64,000 nt of DNA from Alphaproteobacteria bacterium UBA998. GTDB taxonomy: Bacteria > Pseudomonadota > Alphaproteobacteria > Rickettsiales > UBA998. Position numbers and translations under genes: made by a program. Location of the stretch: positions 1-64,000 of the forward strand of contig DBAY01000024.1 of the NCBI GenBank assembly GCA_002291925.1. Reading direction: 5' to 3'. Positions 28,529 through 35,404 of the stretch are shown one piece after another (position 1 is the first letter of the stretch; every line of letters begins with the position of its first letter). The notes beneath the pieces are model-generated. The model was not told the DNA's origin and made no database searches. It saw nothing but the letters and a program-made list of their open reading frames with translations.

Positions 28529-28782
28529 AGGCCTGGCCGTCATCCGGCCATCCAGCCCCGCCCGCTGGATTGCTTCGCGTTGCTCGCAATGACGAGTACG
28601 CTGTCACCCCGCACTTGTTGCGGGGTCTCTCGGTGAGGATACGCCAGACCCCGGCATGCGCCGGGGTGACATGCATAGGGGAGTCGTCATCCTCGGGCTC
28701 GACCCGAGGATCTCTCTCGTGACTCGAGGAGACCCCGCATCACGTGCGGGGTGACTACCTAGCTGGATTCTCCCACCCCCGC
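28529..28782. repeat. Array of palindromic repeats after lpxB
   Basis: No gene is visible between lpxB and flhB (28529-28931). This part packs at least four perfect hairpins into about 150 nt: ACCCCGC/GCGGGGT at 28606-28626, ACCCCGGC/GCCGGGGT at 28648-28667, CCTCGGG/CCCGAGG at 28691-28709, and ACCCCGCA/TGCGGGGT at 28732-28752. Around 28567-28595 there is also a GGATTGCTTCGC-type unit of a kind widespread in alphaproteobacterial intergenic DNA. The hairpins may stop transcription from both converging operons. Confidence 0.82.
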
Positions 28783-28861
28783 CCCTCATCCGGAGCCTGT
28801 CGAAGTATGATAGGCCCGTTCCCGTACCACACATCATGGTTCGACAGGCTCACCATGAGGG
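28783..28861. repeat. 79-bp inverted-repeat element (gene-free form of the GIY-YIG cassette ends)
   Basis: Both ends read CCCTCA, four variable bases, GAGC, then CTGTCGAA when viewed inward. The core inverted repeat GAGCCTGTCGAA (28793-28804) against 28840-28851 is perfect over 12 bp. The same end pattern bounds the GIY-YIG gene at 30823-31189. The remaining 70 nt up to flhB (28862-28931) hold a GAATACCGAATACC-like direct repeat and no gene. Confidence 0.8.
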
Positions 28862-28931
28862 CGGAGTGGATGGGGCGGGTTTTTTCCCTCTTTCAATCAC
28901 CAACCACCGAATACCGAATACCGAATACCAA

Positions 28932-30023
28932 TCACCTCTTCTCCGGCGGGCGCAGCACGCGGCCTTTGAGCTTGTAGACATAGCCGATCACCTGCGCGAC
29001 GGCTTTGTAATATTCGAGCGGGATGGTGTCGTCGACGTCGGTATTGTCGTAAAGCGCGCGGGCCAGGGGCGGGTTTCGCAGCACCATCACCTTGTGCTCC
29101 TCGGCGATCTCGCGGATGCGGAAGGCCACCTTGTCCACGCCCTTGGCGACGACCACCGGGGCCTGCATGGTGCCGGGGTCATATTTCAGTGCCACGGCGA
29201 AGTGGGTCGGGTTGGTGATCACCACATCGGCGGTCGGCACGGCGGCCATCATGCGCTTGCGCGCTTTCTCGGCGCGAATGGATTTCAGCTTCTGCTTCAC
29301 CGTCGGGTCGCCTTCCTGCTGGCGGTATTCGTCGCGCACTTCCTGCTTCGTCATGCGCATCGACTTTATGAACATGAAGCGTTGGTAAAGGTAATCGAGG
29401 ATGGCGAAGAGGAACATCGCGATGACGATGCCGGTCAAAAGCCGCATGGTAAGCATCATGATGAAGGCGAGGATGTCGCGCGTGTCCGAGTTGGTAAGCT
29501 GGTGCAGGTGATCGAGCCCCGGCCAGACGGCCATGGTGGCGATGATGCTGGCGATGGTGATCTTGATAATGCCTTTGACGAACTCCATCACCGATTTCAT
29601 CGAGAACATGCGGCCAAAGCCCTTGATGAGGGAGATCTTCTCCAGCTTCGGGGTAATATTCTCCAGCGAGACGTTGAAGCGCGTCTGCATGCCGCCAGCG
29701 GCCAGTGCAGCGATGACGAACATCAGCATGGGCACCGCCAGTACGAGGCCCATCTCCTCCAGCACATGCCCCAGCAGCACATGCAGATTGCCGAAATCCC
29801 CGGAAATATCCTCCGGCCGGGTAAGGAAGGGAGAAAGCGACGCCACTAGATTGCGTGAGAGGCCGGGGGCCAGCATGCCCATCAGCAGGGTGAGAGCGAA
29901 GAAGAGAAAGAGCGTGTTGATTTCCTTGGAACTCGGAATCTGGCCTTTCTCGCGTGCGTCTTCCAGCCGTTTATAGGTTGGCTCTTCGGTCTTGTTGTCG
30001 TCGTCATTATCGCCCTCAGCCAT
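28932..30023 (-). CDS. flhB: Flagellar export switch protein FlhB, 363 aa
   Basis: Inner-membrane component of the flagellar type III export gate that switches secretion from rod/hook to filament subunits. The N terminus is soluble and acidic (EGDNDDDNKTEEPTYKRLEDAREKG), then four TM helices (about 30-215), then the cytoplasmic domain with the self-cleaving NPTH motif at residues 271-274. All catalytic residues are intact. It is last in the minus-strand run flgB-flgC-fliE-fliQ-[GIY-YIG]-fliR-flhB, starting 4 nt after fliR ends. A tail-only paralogue lies at 33093-33443. Confidence 0.97.
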   Translation of the reverse strand: MAEGDNDDDNKTEEPTYKRLEDAREKGQIPSSKEINTLFLFFALTLLMGMLAPGLSRNLVASLSPFLTRPEDISGDFGNLHVLLGHVLEEMGLVLAVPMLMFVIAALAAGGMQTRFNVSLENITPKLEKISLIKGFGRMFSMKSVMEFVKGIIKITIASIIATMAVWPGLDHLHQLTNSDTRDILAFIMMLTMRLLTGIVIAMFLFAILDYLYQRFMFIKSMRMTKQEVRDEYRQQEGDPTVKQKLKSIRAEKARKRMMAAVPTADVVITNPTHFAVALKYDPGTMQAPVVVAKGVDKVAFRIREIAEEHKVMVLRNPPLARALYDNTDVDDTIPLEYYKAVAQVIGYVYKLKGRVLRPPEKR

Positions 30024-30026
30024 GGC

Positions 30027-30800
30027 CTATCCCATATCCTCGAGAAAGCCGCTGAACACTTGAGCGAATAATTCGGTGAAATTGATCATCAGCGAGGTGA
30101 ACACCACCATCAGGATGAACAGGCTCAGCACAATCTGCACGGGCATGATGATGAAAAACACCTGCATGCTCGGCATCAGGCGGCTGAGCACACCGGCGCC
30201 GTAATAAAGCATCAGGCCGATGACCACTACGGGGGCGGATATCTGGAAGGCGATCTCGAACGCCTTGGAGAGCAGCATAGTGATGTAGCTGAGGAAATCC
30301 TCCAGCGGCGGAAAATCGCCGGGCATGAAGAGGGTGTAGCTGTCCGTCAGGCCGCGCAGCATGACGAGGTGCAGGTCCACCGCGAACAGCACCACGACGG
30401 CGGTGACGCTCAGGAAGTTGCCGATTAGCGTGCCCTGCGTCGCCTGCGTGGGGTCGAACTGCGTCGCCATGGCAAGGCTGGACTGCGTGGCGATGACGGT
30501 GCCTGCGATATGCATCACGCTGATGAGGAAGCGCGCCACCAGCCCGATCATCAGGCCGATCATGCTCTCGCCCAGCATAAGGATGGTCAGCGTCAGGGGT
30601 GAGCCCGGAACGGGGGGCATGAAGTCTTGCAGCACCGGCGTCAGCAGCACGGCAATCGCCAGCGCCAGCAGCAGCCGTGCCCGCATGGTGACGTAACTCT
30701 CCGCGAAGCCAGGGAACATCATGATGCCCGAGCCCACGCGCGTGAAAATCAGCAGCCACGTAAAAATCTGGGGAACGATGAATTGTTCGAGGGAGAACAT
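30027..30800 (-). CDS. fliR: Flagellar export gate protein FliR, 257 aa
   Basis: Polytopic inner-membrane protein of the FliP-FliQ-FliR export gate, with about six hydrophobic segments and family features such as FTRVGSGIMMFPGFAESYV near the N terminus, and the long amphipathic C-terminal helices ending FAQVFSGFLEDMG. Length is usual for FliR. It is separated from fliQ by about 420 nt occupied by the GIY-YIG cassette, whereas these two genes are normally adjacent, so the cassette may disturb cotranscription. Confidence 0.95.
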   Translation of the reverse strand: MFSLEQFIVPQIFTWLLIFTRVGSGIMMFPGFAESYVTMRARLLLALAIAVLLTPVLQDFMPPVPGSPLTLTILMLGESMIGLMIGLVARFLISVMHIAGTVIATQSSLAMATQFDPTQATQGTLIGNFLSVTAVVVLFAVDLHLVMLRGLTDSYTLFMPGDFPPLEDFLSYITMLLSKAFEIAFQISAPVVVIGLMLYYGAGVLSRLMPSMQVFFIIMPVQIVLSLFILMVVFTSLMINFTELFAQVFSGFLEDMG

Positions 30801-30806
30801 TAGAAT

Positions 30807-31142
30807 CTATCCGCTTGTTCTGCCCTCACCCTGAGCTTGTCGAAGAATGATTGGTGGCTTCGATCTGGCCAAGGTTTTAAGGGCTTCGAAATCTCCCTGC
30901 ATGAGGGCTTCCTTCTTCGCCCGGCCCCAGCCCTTAATCTGACGTTCTGCCTGAATGGCCTGCTCAATGCGGTCAAAGTGCTGTTGATAGACAAGTTCAA
31001 CAGGGCGCTTATTGGATGTGTAGCCACCATAGTGACCTGAATTATGTTCATTTACCCGATGAGACAGGTCGTTATCCCGGCGCGTCATGCCTGTGTAATA
31101 ACTTCCGTCAGCGCAACGCAGAATATACACAAATGCACCCAT
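30807..31142 (-). CDS. GIY-YIG nuclease-family protein, 111 aa
   Basis: Small single-domain GIY-YIG (URI-type, COG2827-like) nuclease. The motif is VYILRCADGSYYTG at residues 5-18, with VYI and YTG in the GIY and YIG positions. Then come RVNEHNSGHYGGYT (helical Arg/His/Asn block) and ERQIKGWGRAKKEAL, holding the metal-binding Glu. The catalytic residues look intact. The gene sits alone between fliQ and fliR. Its 3' end runs through an inverted repeat, which codes for the C-terminal RQAQGEG, so the stop at 30807 lies just beyond the repeat. This suggests the gene travelled together with the repeat. It has no known role in flagella. Confidence 0.85.
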   Translation of the reverse strand: MGAFVYILRCADGSYYTGMTRRDNDLSHRVNEHNSGHYGGYTSNKRPVELVYQQHFDRIEQAIQAERQIKGWGRAKKEALMQGDFEALKTLARSKPPIILRQAQGEGRTSG

Positions 31143-31189
31143 GACTCACCAAATCCTTCGACTTCGCTGCGCTACGCTCAGAATGAGGG
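30823..31189. mobile_element. Putative GIY-YIG cassette bounded by imperfect inverted repeats
   Basis: Left end 30823-30845 reads CCCTCACCCTGAGC then TTGTCGAAG; the right end (31155-31189, read on the minus strand) has CCCTCATTCTGAGC, then 13 extra bases, then GTCGAAGG. The two ends therefore form an imperfect inverted repeat around the GIY-YIG gene. The 79-bp element at 28783-28861 has the same ends without a gene. Flanking fliQ and fliR would be about 55 nt apart without the cassette. No clear target-site duplication is visible, so mobility is an inference. Confidence 0.55.
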
Positions 31190-31220
31190 AGCGTCTGTGG
31201 CTGCGTTTCTTTTGCCGTTA

Positions 31221-31511
31221 TTACGGCGCGTCCTGCTCCGGTGGGGGCTCGGGATTGACGATGCGGTTCATGAGTTCCTGGTTGAAGTCCTTCAGCGTGG
31301 TGAGCATCCAGGGCAGGGTAAGGATGAGGGTGAGGAAGATGGCGAGAATCTTTGGCACGAAGGTCAGGGTCATTTCCTGAATCTGGGTGAGGGCCTGGAA
31401 CAGGGCGATGATGAGGCCCACCAGCAGCGACACCAGCATCACGGGCGCGGAAATCTTGAGCAGCACGAAAATGGCGTCGCGGCCGATATCGATGAAATCG
31501 GTGGCGTCCAT
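31221..31511 (-). CDS. fliQ: Flagellar export gate protein FliQ, 96 aa
   Basis: Two-helix inner-membrane subunit of the FliPQR export gate. It has the family signature around ISAPVMLVSLLVGLIIALFQA, TQIQEMTLTFVPK and a second hydrophobic helix. It is 5 nt after fliE, with normal length plus a short Pro/Glu-rich tail (NPEPPPEQDAP). The tail's end is immediately before the GIY-YIG cassette. Confidence 0.96.
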   Translation of the reverse strand: MDATDFIDIGRDAIFVLLKISAPVMLVSLLVGLIIALFQALTQIQEMTLTFVPKILAIFLTLILTLPWMLTTLKDFNQELMNRIVNPEPPPEQDAP

Positions 31512-31516
31512 CGCCG

Positions 31517-31831
31517 TCAGATCGGCATCTTGATGATGTCCTGGTAGGCGGAGATCATCCGGTCACGCACGGCGACCACGGTTTGCAGCGTCAGCTCGGC
31601 ATTGGTGACGGAGGTGACGAGGTCGGTCAGTTCGGCCTTATTTGCGATGGCCTTGGCGCTTACCGCCTCGCTCTCGTAGGTTTTGCCGCGGGCCTTGTCG
31701 AGCGACTCATGCACCAGTTCGCCGAAGCTCGGGCCGGTCTGCTCCTCGCCGGGCAGGGCGGGCGTGCCGAAGCCCTTCATTTGCGCGGCGTTCTTATAGG
31801 CGTTGGCGGCCTGATTGAATTTGACGTCCAT
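31517..31831 (-). CDS. fliE: Flagellar hook-basal body adaptor FliE, 104 aa
   Basis: Small helical protein joining the MS ring to the rod and exported by the flagellar apparatus. It has the conserved C-terminal block SVTNAELTLQTVVAVRDRMI followed by YQDI. Length is typical. It lies between flgC (28 nt) and fliQ (5 nt) as in most alphaproteobacteria. Confidence 0.95.
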   Translation of the reverse strand: MDVKFNQAANAYKNAAQMKGFGTPALPGEEQTGPSFGELVHESLDKARGKTYESEAVSAKAIANKAELTDLVTSVTNAELTLQTVVAVRDRMISAYQDIIKMPI

Positions 31832-31859
31832 GCGCTAGCCCCGCAATTTTATGACGGCC

Positions 31860-32267
31860 TTATCTTAGCATATTGATGGTCTGACTCAACATGCCTTTGG
31901 ACACTTCGATCACATTCACGTTGGCCTCGTAGCCGCGCCGCGCCTCGCGCATGTCCACCAGCTCAATGAGCGGGTTGACGTTGGGCATGTTCACGTAGCC
32001 CTCCTGGTCGGCCGCCGGGTGAGAGGGGTCGTACTTGCGGATGAAATTGCTGGGATCGACCCCGTATTTGCTCACCTCCACCTTGCTGACGCCAATCTCG
32101 CGGTCCAGCTCGTTCTTGAAGGAGATCGTCTTGCGGCGGTAAGGCGTATCGTTCGGCGATTCCCCGGCGGAATCAACGTTGGCGATGTTTTCCGCCACGA
32201 TGCGCAGGCGGTCGCTTTGCGCCTTCATGCCGGATGCGGCGATGTAAAGCGAATTGACGAGATCCAT
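31860..32267 (-). CDS. flgC: Flagellar basal-body rod protein FlgC, 135 aa
   Basis: Proximal rod subunit. The N terminus shows the rod/hook signature YIAASGMKAQSDRLRIVAEN then IANVDSAG, and the C-terminal helix ends VIEVSKGMLSQTINMLR. The middle contains YVNMPNVNPLIELVDM typical of FlgC. Starts 14 nt after flgB ends. Confidence 0.96.
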   Translation of the reverse strand: MDLVNSLYIAASGMKAQSDRLRIVAENIANVDSAGESPNDTPYRRKTISFKNELDREIGVSKVEVSKYGVDPSNFIRKYDPSHPAADQEGYVNMPNVNPLIELVDMREARRGYEANVNVIEVSKGMLSQTINMLR

Positions 32268-32281
32268 GGCGGCTTACTCCC

Positions 32282-32686
32282 CTAGCGGTTGCCGAGCAGG
32301 GCAATGCGGAACAGCCCCGCCGTCTTGCGGTACAGGTTGGTGACGGTGTCGTATTCCAGCTTGTTCTTCGAGACCATGGCCATCTGCTCTTCAATGGCGA
32401 TGGCGTTTTTTACCGGCGTGGTCTCGTAGGTCTTGCGCTGGGTTTCGGTGCGGAAATCCTGCTCCGGCTTGGTGCCGCCAAGGTGGGTCGGCGAGGTGGC
32501 GCGCATCTGCAGGCGGTGCGCTTCCTGCATGGCCATGTCCTCGAAATCGACTTTCTGAAGCTGCTTCGGGCGGTAGCCGGGCGTATCGGCGTTGGCGATG
32601 TTCTGGGCGAGGATGTCCTGATTCTCGGCCAAGTAGCTCATCTTCGTCTTCATCAGCGACATCAGCTTGATCGACGAGTAGTCCAT
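32282..32686 (-). CDS. flgB: Flagellar basal-body rod protein FlgB, 134 aa
   Basis: Proximal rod subunit and first gene of the minus-strand flagellar run. Its signature is ILAQNIANADTPGYRPKQL near 25-43, and its C-terminal half has AIEEQMAMVSKNKLEYDTVTN. GAAAGGCGG lies upstream of the ATG. The spacer to the divergent csrA (32687-32847) is AT-rich and should contain both promoters; no convincing sigma-54 or sigma-28 site was found by eye. Confidence 0.95.
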   Translation of the reverse strand: MDYSSIKLMSLMKTKMSYLAENQDILAQNIANADTPGYRPKQLQKVDFEDMAMQEAHRLQMRATSPTHLGGTKPEQDFRTETQRKTYETTPVKNAIAIEEQMAMVSKNKLEYDTVTNLYRKTAGLFRIALLGNR

Positions 32687-32847
32687 TTCTGCCGCCTTTC
32701 AGGAAAAAATTGCCTAGGCGATTGGCAAAATTTTCCTAATATCAATGACTTATGATGTCATTCTAGCGAATTTGCTTCTTCTCCGCCACATAAAAATTGT
32801 CTTCGCCGTTCTTTTAGCTAAGTTGGGCGTGAAAGGCCTTGTTCTGC

Positions 32848-33096
32848 ATGCTCTACCTGTCACGGAAAGTCGGAGAATCCATCGTCATCAACAACACGAT
32901 TGTGATGACCGTGACGGAAGTGCGCGGCAAGACGGTGAAGATCGGCTTCTCCTTTCCGAAGGATGCCACCATCCTGCGCAAGGAGGTGCATGACCGCATC
33001 ACCGCCGAGAACCGTGCCGCCATGGAGAGCGGGGATGCCCTCGCCGACCTCGATTTCGACATCGATCTTGGCCTCGATCAGGACGGCCAGCCATGA
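32848..33096 (+). CDS. csrA: CsrA-family RNA-binding regulator, 82 aa
   Basis: Post-transcriptional regulator that binds GGA-containing hairpins near ribosome binding sites. The N terminus MLYLSRKVGESIVI matches the CsrA RNA-binding strand with Arg6, and VKIGFSFPKDATILRKE is the second RNA-binding strand. The C-terminal acidic tail (DLDFDIDLGLD) makes it longer than enteric CsrA. An in-frame TTG three codons upstream is less likely. Its stop overlaps the flhX start (ATGA), so it heads a flagellar run and may control motility genes. Confidence 0.9.
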   Translation: MLYLSRKVGESIVINNTIVMTVTEVRGKTVKIGFSFPKDATILRKEVHDRITAENRAAMESGDALADLDFDIDLGLDQDGQP

Positions 33097-33443
33097 GCGG
33101 TGACGCCCCGCGCGTGGATGTCACCGACACACCGCCGGATCCCGCCGGTGCGCCGGCCCCGCATAAGGCGGTGGCCATTCTCTATGATGAGAAGACGGAC
33201 GAAGCTCCCCGCGTGGTGGCGAGCGGCAAGGGCGCGGTCGCCGAGCAGATTCTGGCGCTCGCCTTCGCGCACGGCGTGCGGGTGCGCGAGGATGCGGCGC
33301 TGGTGGAAATACTGGAAGCGCTCGACGTTGATTCGCCCATTCCGCTGGAAGCCTTTGCGGCAGTGGCGGAAATCCTCAGTTACGTGTATCGTGCCAACGC
33401 CATGTATGGCCGCCCGGCCCCTGACGAAAGGACCATGCCATGA
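33093..33443 (+). CDS. FlhB C-terminal-domain paralogue (FlhX/EscU-like), 116 aa
   Basis: Soluble protein matching only the cytoplasmic domain of FlhB/EscU: HKAVAILYDEKTDEAPRVVASGKG resembles the region after the NPTH motif, followed by ILALAFAHGVRVREDAALVE. It lacks the membrane domain and the NPTH cleavage site. In some alphaproteobacteria and others such small paralogues can replace the cleaved FlhB tail in export switching. Coupled to csrA by ATGA and overlapping the next gene by 4 nt. Confidence 0.85.
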   Translation: MSGDAPRVDVTDTPPDPAGAPAPHKAVAILYDEKTDEAPRVVASGKGAVAEQILALAFAHGVRVREDAALVEILEALDVDSPIPLEAFAAVAEILSYVYRANAMYGRPAPDERTMP

Positions 33444-33799
33444 CCTCCCCGGTGCCTCCCGCCGCTTCCTACTCGCCGCGCGTCATGATCGACGAGCTCT
33501 ATGCCTATATCGATACGGCGCACGAGATTCTGGAGCAGGGGGATTACATCGCCCTCACTGACCTGAATGACTGGGTGCAGGAGCTCTGCCAGTGCGTGAT
33601 GCAGCTGCCGGTGGAAGAGGCGAAAATGTATGTCGAGGAATTGCAGCAGCTGATGGAATCGCTCGATGATCTGAAAGCCGTGATGGAGCAGCACAAGTCC
33701 GTGCTGAACGAGCAGATGGGCGGTCTGGAGCAGTCCAAGAAAGCCGCCAAGGCGTACCAGAAGTCGCACCATATGGGCTCGGACGAGAAACCGGAGTAG
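33440..33799 (+). CDS. Small helical flagellar-cluster protein, 119 aa
   Basis: I do not recognise the family with certainty. It is almost entirely helical, acidic, without TM segments, and has a heptad-rich region about 35-100 (LNDWVQELCQCVMQLP, then EELQQLMESLDDLKAVME). Size and character resemble FliT-type flagellar export chaperones, but there is no clear signature. It overlaps flhX by 4 nt and ends 6 nt before fliO, so it is part of the motility transcript. Confidence 0.6.
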   Translation: MTSPVPPAASYSPRVMIDELYAYIDTAHEILEQGDYIALTDLNDWVQELCQCVMQLPVEEAKMYVEELQQLMESLDDLKAVMEQHKSVLNEQMGGLEQSKKAAKAYQKSHHMGSDEKPE

Positions 33800-33805
33800 C
33801 GCCCC

Positions 33806-34099
33806 ATGGATGTTTCCGCGCTGGGGCGCATCCTTTTTGCCTTCCTGTTCGTGCTGGGGCTGATGCTCGGCATCGCCTGGATTCTGCGCCGCCTCAAGAT
33901 TGATGAGAAACTGCAGGGCCGTCAGCAGCGTCGTCAGGGGGCGCTGTTCGTGGGCGAGAGTCTCTATCTGGATGCACGACGCCGGCTGGTGGTGGTGGGC
34001 CACGGGCGGCAACGTTATCTGATGTTGCTTTCGGCGCAGGGGGATGTCACTCTCGGCGCGCTGCCACCGGAAGAGGAGGGGCCGGATGCCACGCCCTAG
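33806..34099 (+). CDS. fliO: FliO-like flagellar biosynthesis protein, 97 aa
   Basis: Single-pass membrane protein: TM about 8-28 (LGRILFAFLFVLGLMLGIAW) followed by a small soluble domain with GESLYLDARRRLVVVGHG, matching FliO. FliO assists assembly of FliP and the export gate. The gene overlaps fliP by 14 nt, the usual order, which supports the assignment even though the family is poorly conserved. Confidence 0.8.
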   Translation: MDVSALGRILFAFLFVLGLMLGIAWILRRLKIDEKLQGRQQRRQGALFVGESLYLDARRRLVVVGHGRQRYLMLLSAQGDVTLGALPPEEEGPDATP

Positions 34100-34829
34100 T
34101 TTCATCGCGCTTGCCCTGACGCTCCTGATGGCGTTCGGCCCGCACGCCGCGCTGGCGCAGAACCTGTCGCTGGACCTCGGCGATGGCGGCTCCAGCACGG
34201 CGCGCATCATTCAGATCATCCTGCTTATCACGGTGATTTCGCTGGCACCGTCCATTCTCGTGATGGTGACCTCGTTCACGCGCATCATCGTAGTGCTGTC
34301 CTTCCTCCGTATGGCGATCGGCACGCAGCAGACACCGCCGAACCAGGTGATTGTCTCACTCGCCTTGTTCCTCACCGTCTTCATCATGATGCCCACCTTT
34401 GAGCGGGCCTATCAGGACGGTGTGTTGCCACTCATCCAGGAGCGCATCAGCGAGGAGGACGCCATCATCCGCACCGCCGAGCCGTTCCGCACCTTCATGC
34501 TGGCCAACGTCCGCGAGAAGGACCTCGACCTCTTCGCCCAGATGGTGCCCAACCTGCAGATCGCCACCCCGGCGGAGACGCCGTACCAGATTCTCATCCC
34601 CGCCTTCATGATCAGCGAGCTGAAGCGCTCGTTTGAGATCGGGTTCCTGCTGTTCGTGCCGTTTCTCATCATCGACATGGTCATCTCCTCCATCCTGATG
34701 GCGATGGGGATGATGATGCTACCGCCGGTCATCGTCTCGCTGCCCTTCAAGCTCATCTTCTTCGTATTGGTGGATGGGTGGTACATGATCGCCGGAAGCC
34801 TCGTGCGCAGCTTCGGGCAGGCGGGCTGA
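34086..34829 (+). CDS. fliP: Flagellar export gate protein FliP, 247 aa
   Basis: Core export gate subunit. It has a cleavable signal peptide (about 1-23, ending ALA), then four TM helices with the family signatures LSLAPSILVMVTSFTRIIVV, the periplasmic PAFMISELKRSFEIGF segment, and SSILMAMGMMMLPPVIVSLP. The ATG at 34086 is inside the fliO end (14-nt overlap); the longer frame upstream is a shadow. Length fits. Confidence 0.96.
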   Translation: MPRPSFIALALTLLMAFGPHAALAQNLSLDLGDGGSSTARIIQIILLITVISLAPSILVMVTSFTRIIVVLSFLRMAIGTQQTPPNQVIVSLALFLTVFIMMPTFERAYQDGVLPLIQERISEEDAIIRTAEPFRTFMLANVREKDLDLFAQMVPNLQIATPAETPYQILIPAFMISELKRSFEIGFLLFVPFLIIDMVISSILMAMGMMMLPPVIVSLPFKLIFFVLVDGWYMIAGSLVRSFGQAG

Positions 34830-34840
34830 AGGGAGCAGGC

Positions 34841-35104
34841 ATGAGCGGTTTTCTGCGATTTACGGTGCTGGGGCTGGTGCTGGCGGGATTGTTTTTTGCG
34901 AGCATGGTCGTGTTCGCGCTGGTGGTCGGCGTATTGCTGGTGCTTGGCGTGATGGAATGGCTGCGCCGCAAGAACATCCTCACCGAAGAAGCCTTCAGCG
35001 GCGCGGTAGAAATGCCGCACGCGCTGCCGGAGGAAACGGTGATGGAAACCCGCATCATCGAGGCGGAATATACCGAGCTCGGCCGCCCCGGCTCCAAGCC
35101 GTAG
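34841..35104 (+). CDS. Small membrane protein next to fliP, 87 aa
   Basis: Two hydrophobic segments (about 5-25 and 28-42) followed by a charged cytoplasmic tail with acidic residues (ETRIIEAEYTELG). I do not recognise it. The ATG at 34841 has GGGAG five bases upstream; it begins 11 nt after fliP and is probably cotranscribed. In some alphaproteobacteria short unnamed membrane proteins follow fliP, but its function is unknown. Confidence 0.65.
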   Translation: MSGFLRFTVLGLVLAGLFFASMVVFALVVGVLLVLGVMEWLRRKNILTEEAFSGAVEMPHALPEETVMETRIIEAEYTELGRPGSKP

Positions 35105-35404
35105 GTACAGGGCTCAATATGACCTTTTTCATTTCTGCCATTCCCGTCCCGGCATTCGCCGGGGTAAACTTCGGCTGGAATCCATATTACCTGTCGCCCT
35201 GAACTCGTTTCAGGGCCTATTACGAAAAGATGCTGAAACAAGTTCAGCATGACATTTTGAATCCTGTCATTCCAGCGAAGGCTGGAATCCAGAGGGCGCT
35301 GGTCGCGCATTCTGCCATCTCTGTCTTGCGCTGGATTCCCGGTCGGCGCTTGCTATCGCTCACTTGCCGGGAATAACAGGAATAATATACCTCGCGCCGT
35401 GCTA
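35105..35404. repeat. Repeat-filled intergenic region with double-hairpin repeat copy 2
   Basis: No gene is visible. 35188-35254 is the second copy of the repeat at 5118-5184 and 49791-49857. A hairpin ATTCCAGC/GCTGGAAT with loop GAAG follows at 35269-35288, a near twin of the hairpin at 5192-5211. Before the repeat there is a partial CCCGTCCCGGCATTCGCCGG unit, and after it a degenerate GGATTCCCGG-type unit (about 35332-35375). The region lies between the convergent fliP run and the TPR gene. Confidence 0.8.

Noticed and set aside
28529..28782. CRISPR array
   Set aside because: Repeats differ in sequence, are palindromic units of several families and have no regular spacers; no cas genes are nearby.
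28836..29849. 337-aa plus-strand frame across flhB
   Set aside because: Antisense to an intact flhB and starts inside repeats.
32687..32847. Possible sigma-54 promoter in the flgB/csrA spacer
   Set aside because: A TGGCA-like half is present, but no GC at the expected -12 position, so the site is not supported.
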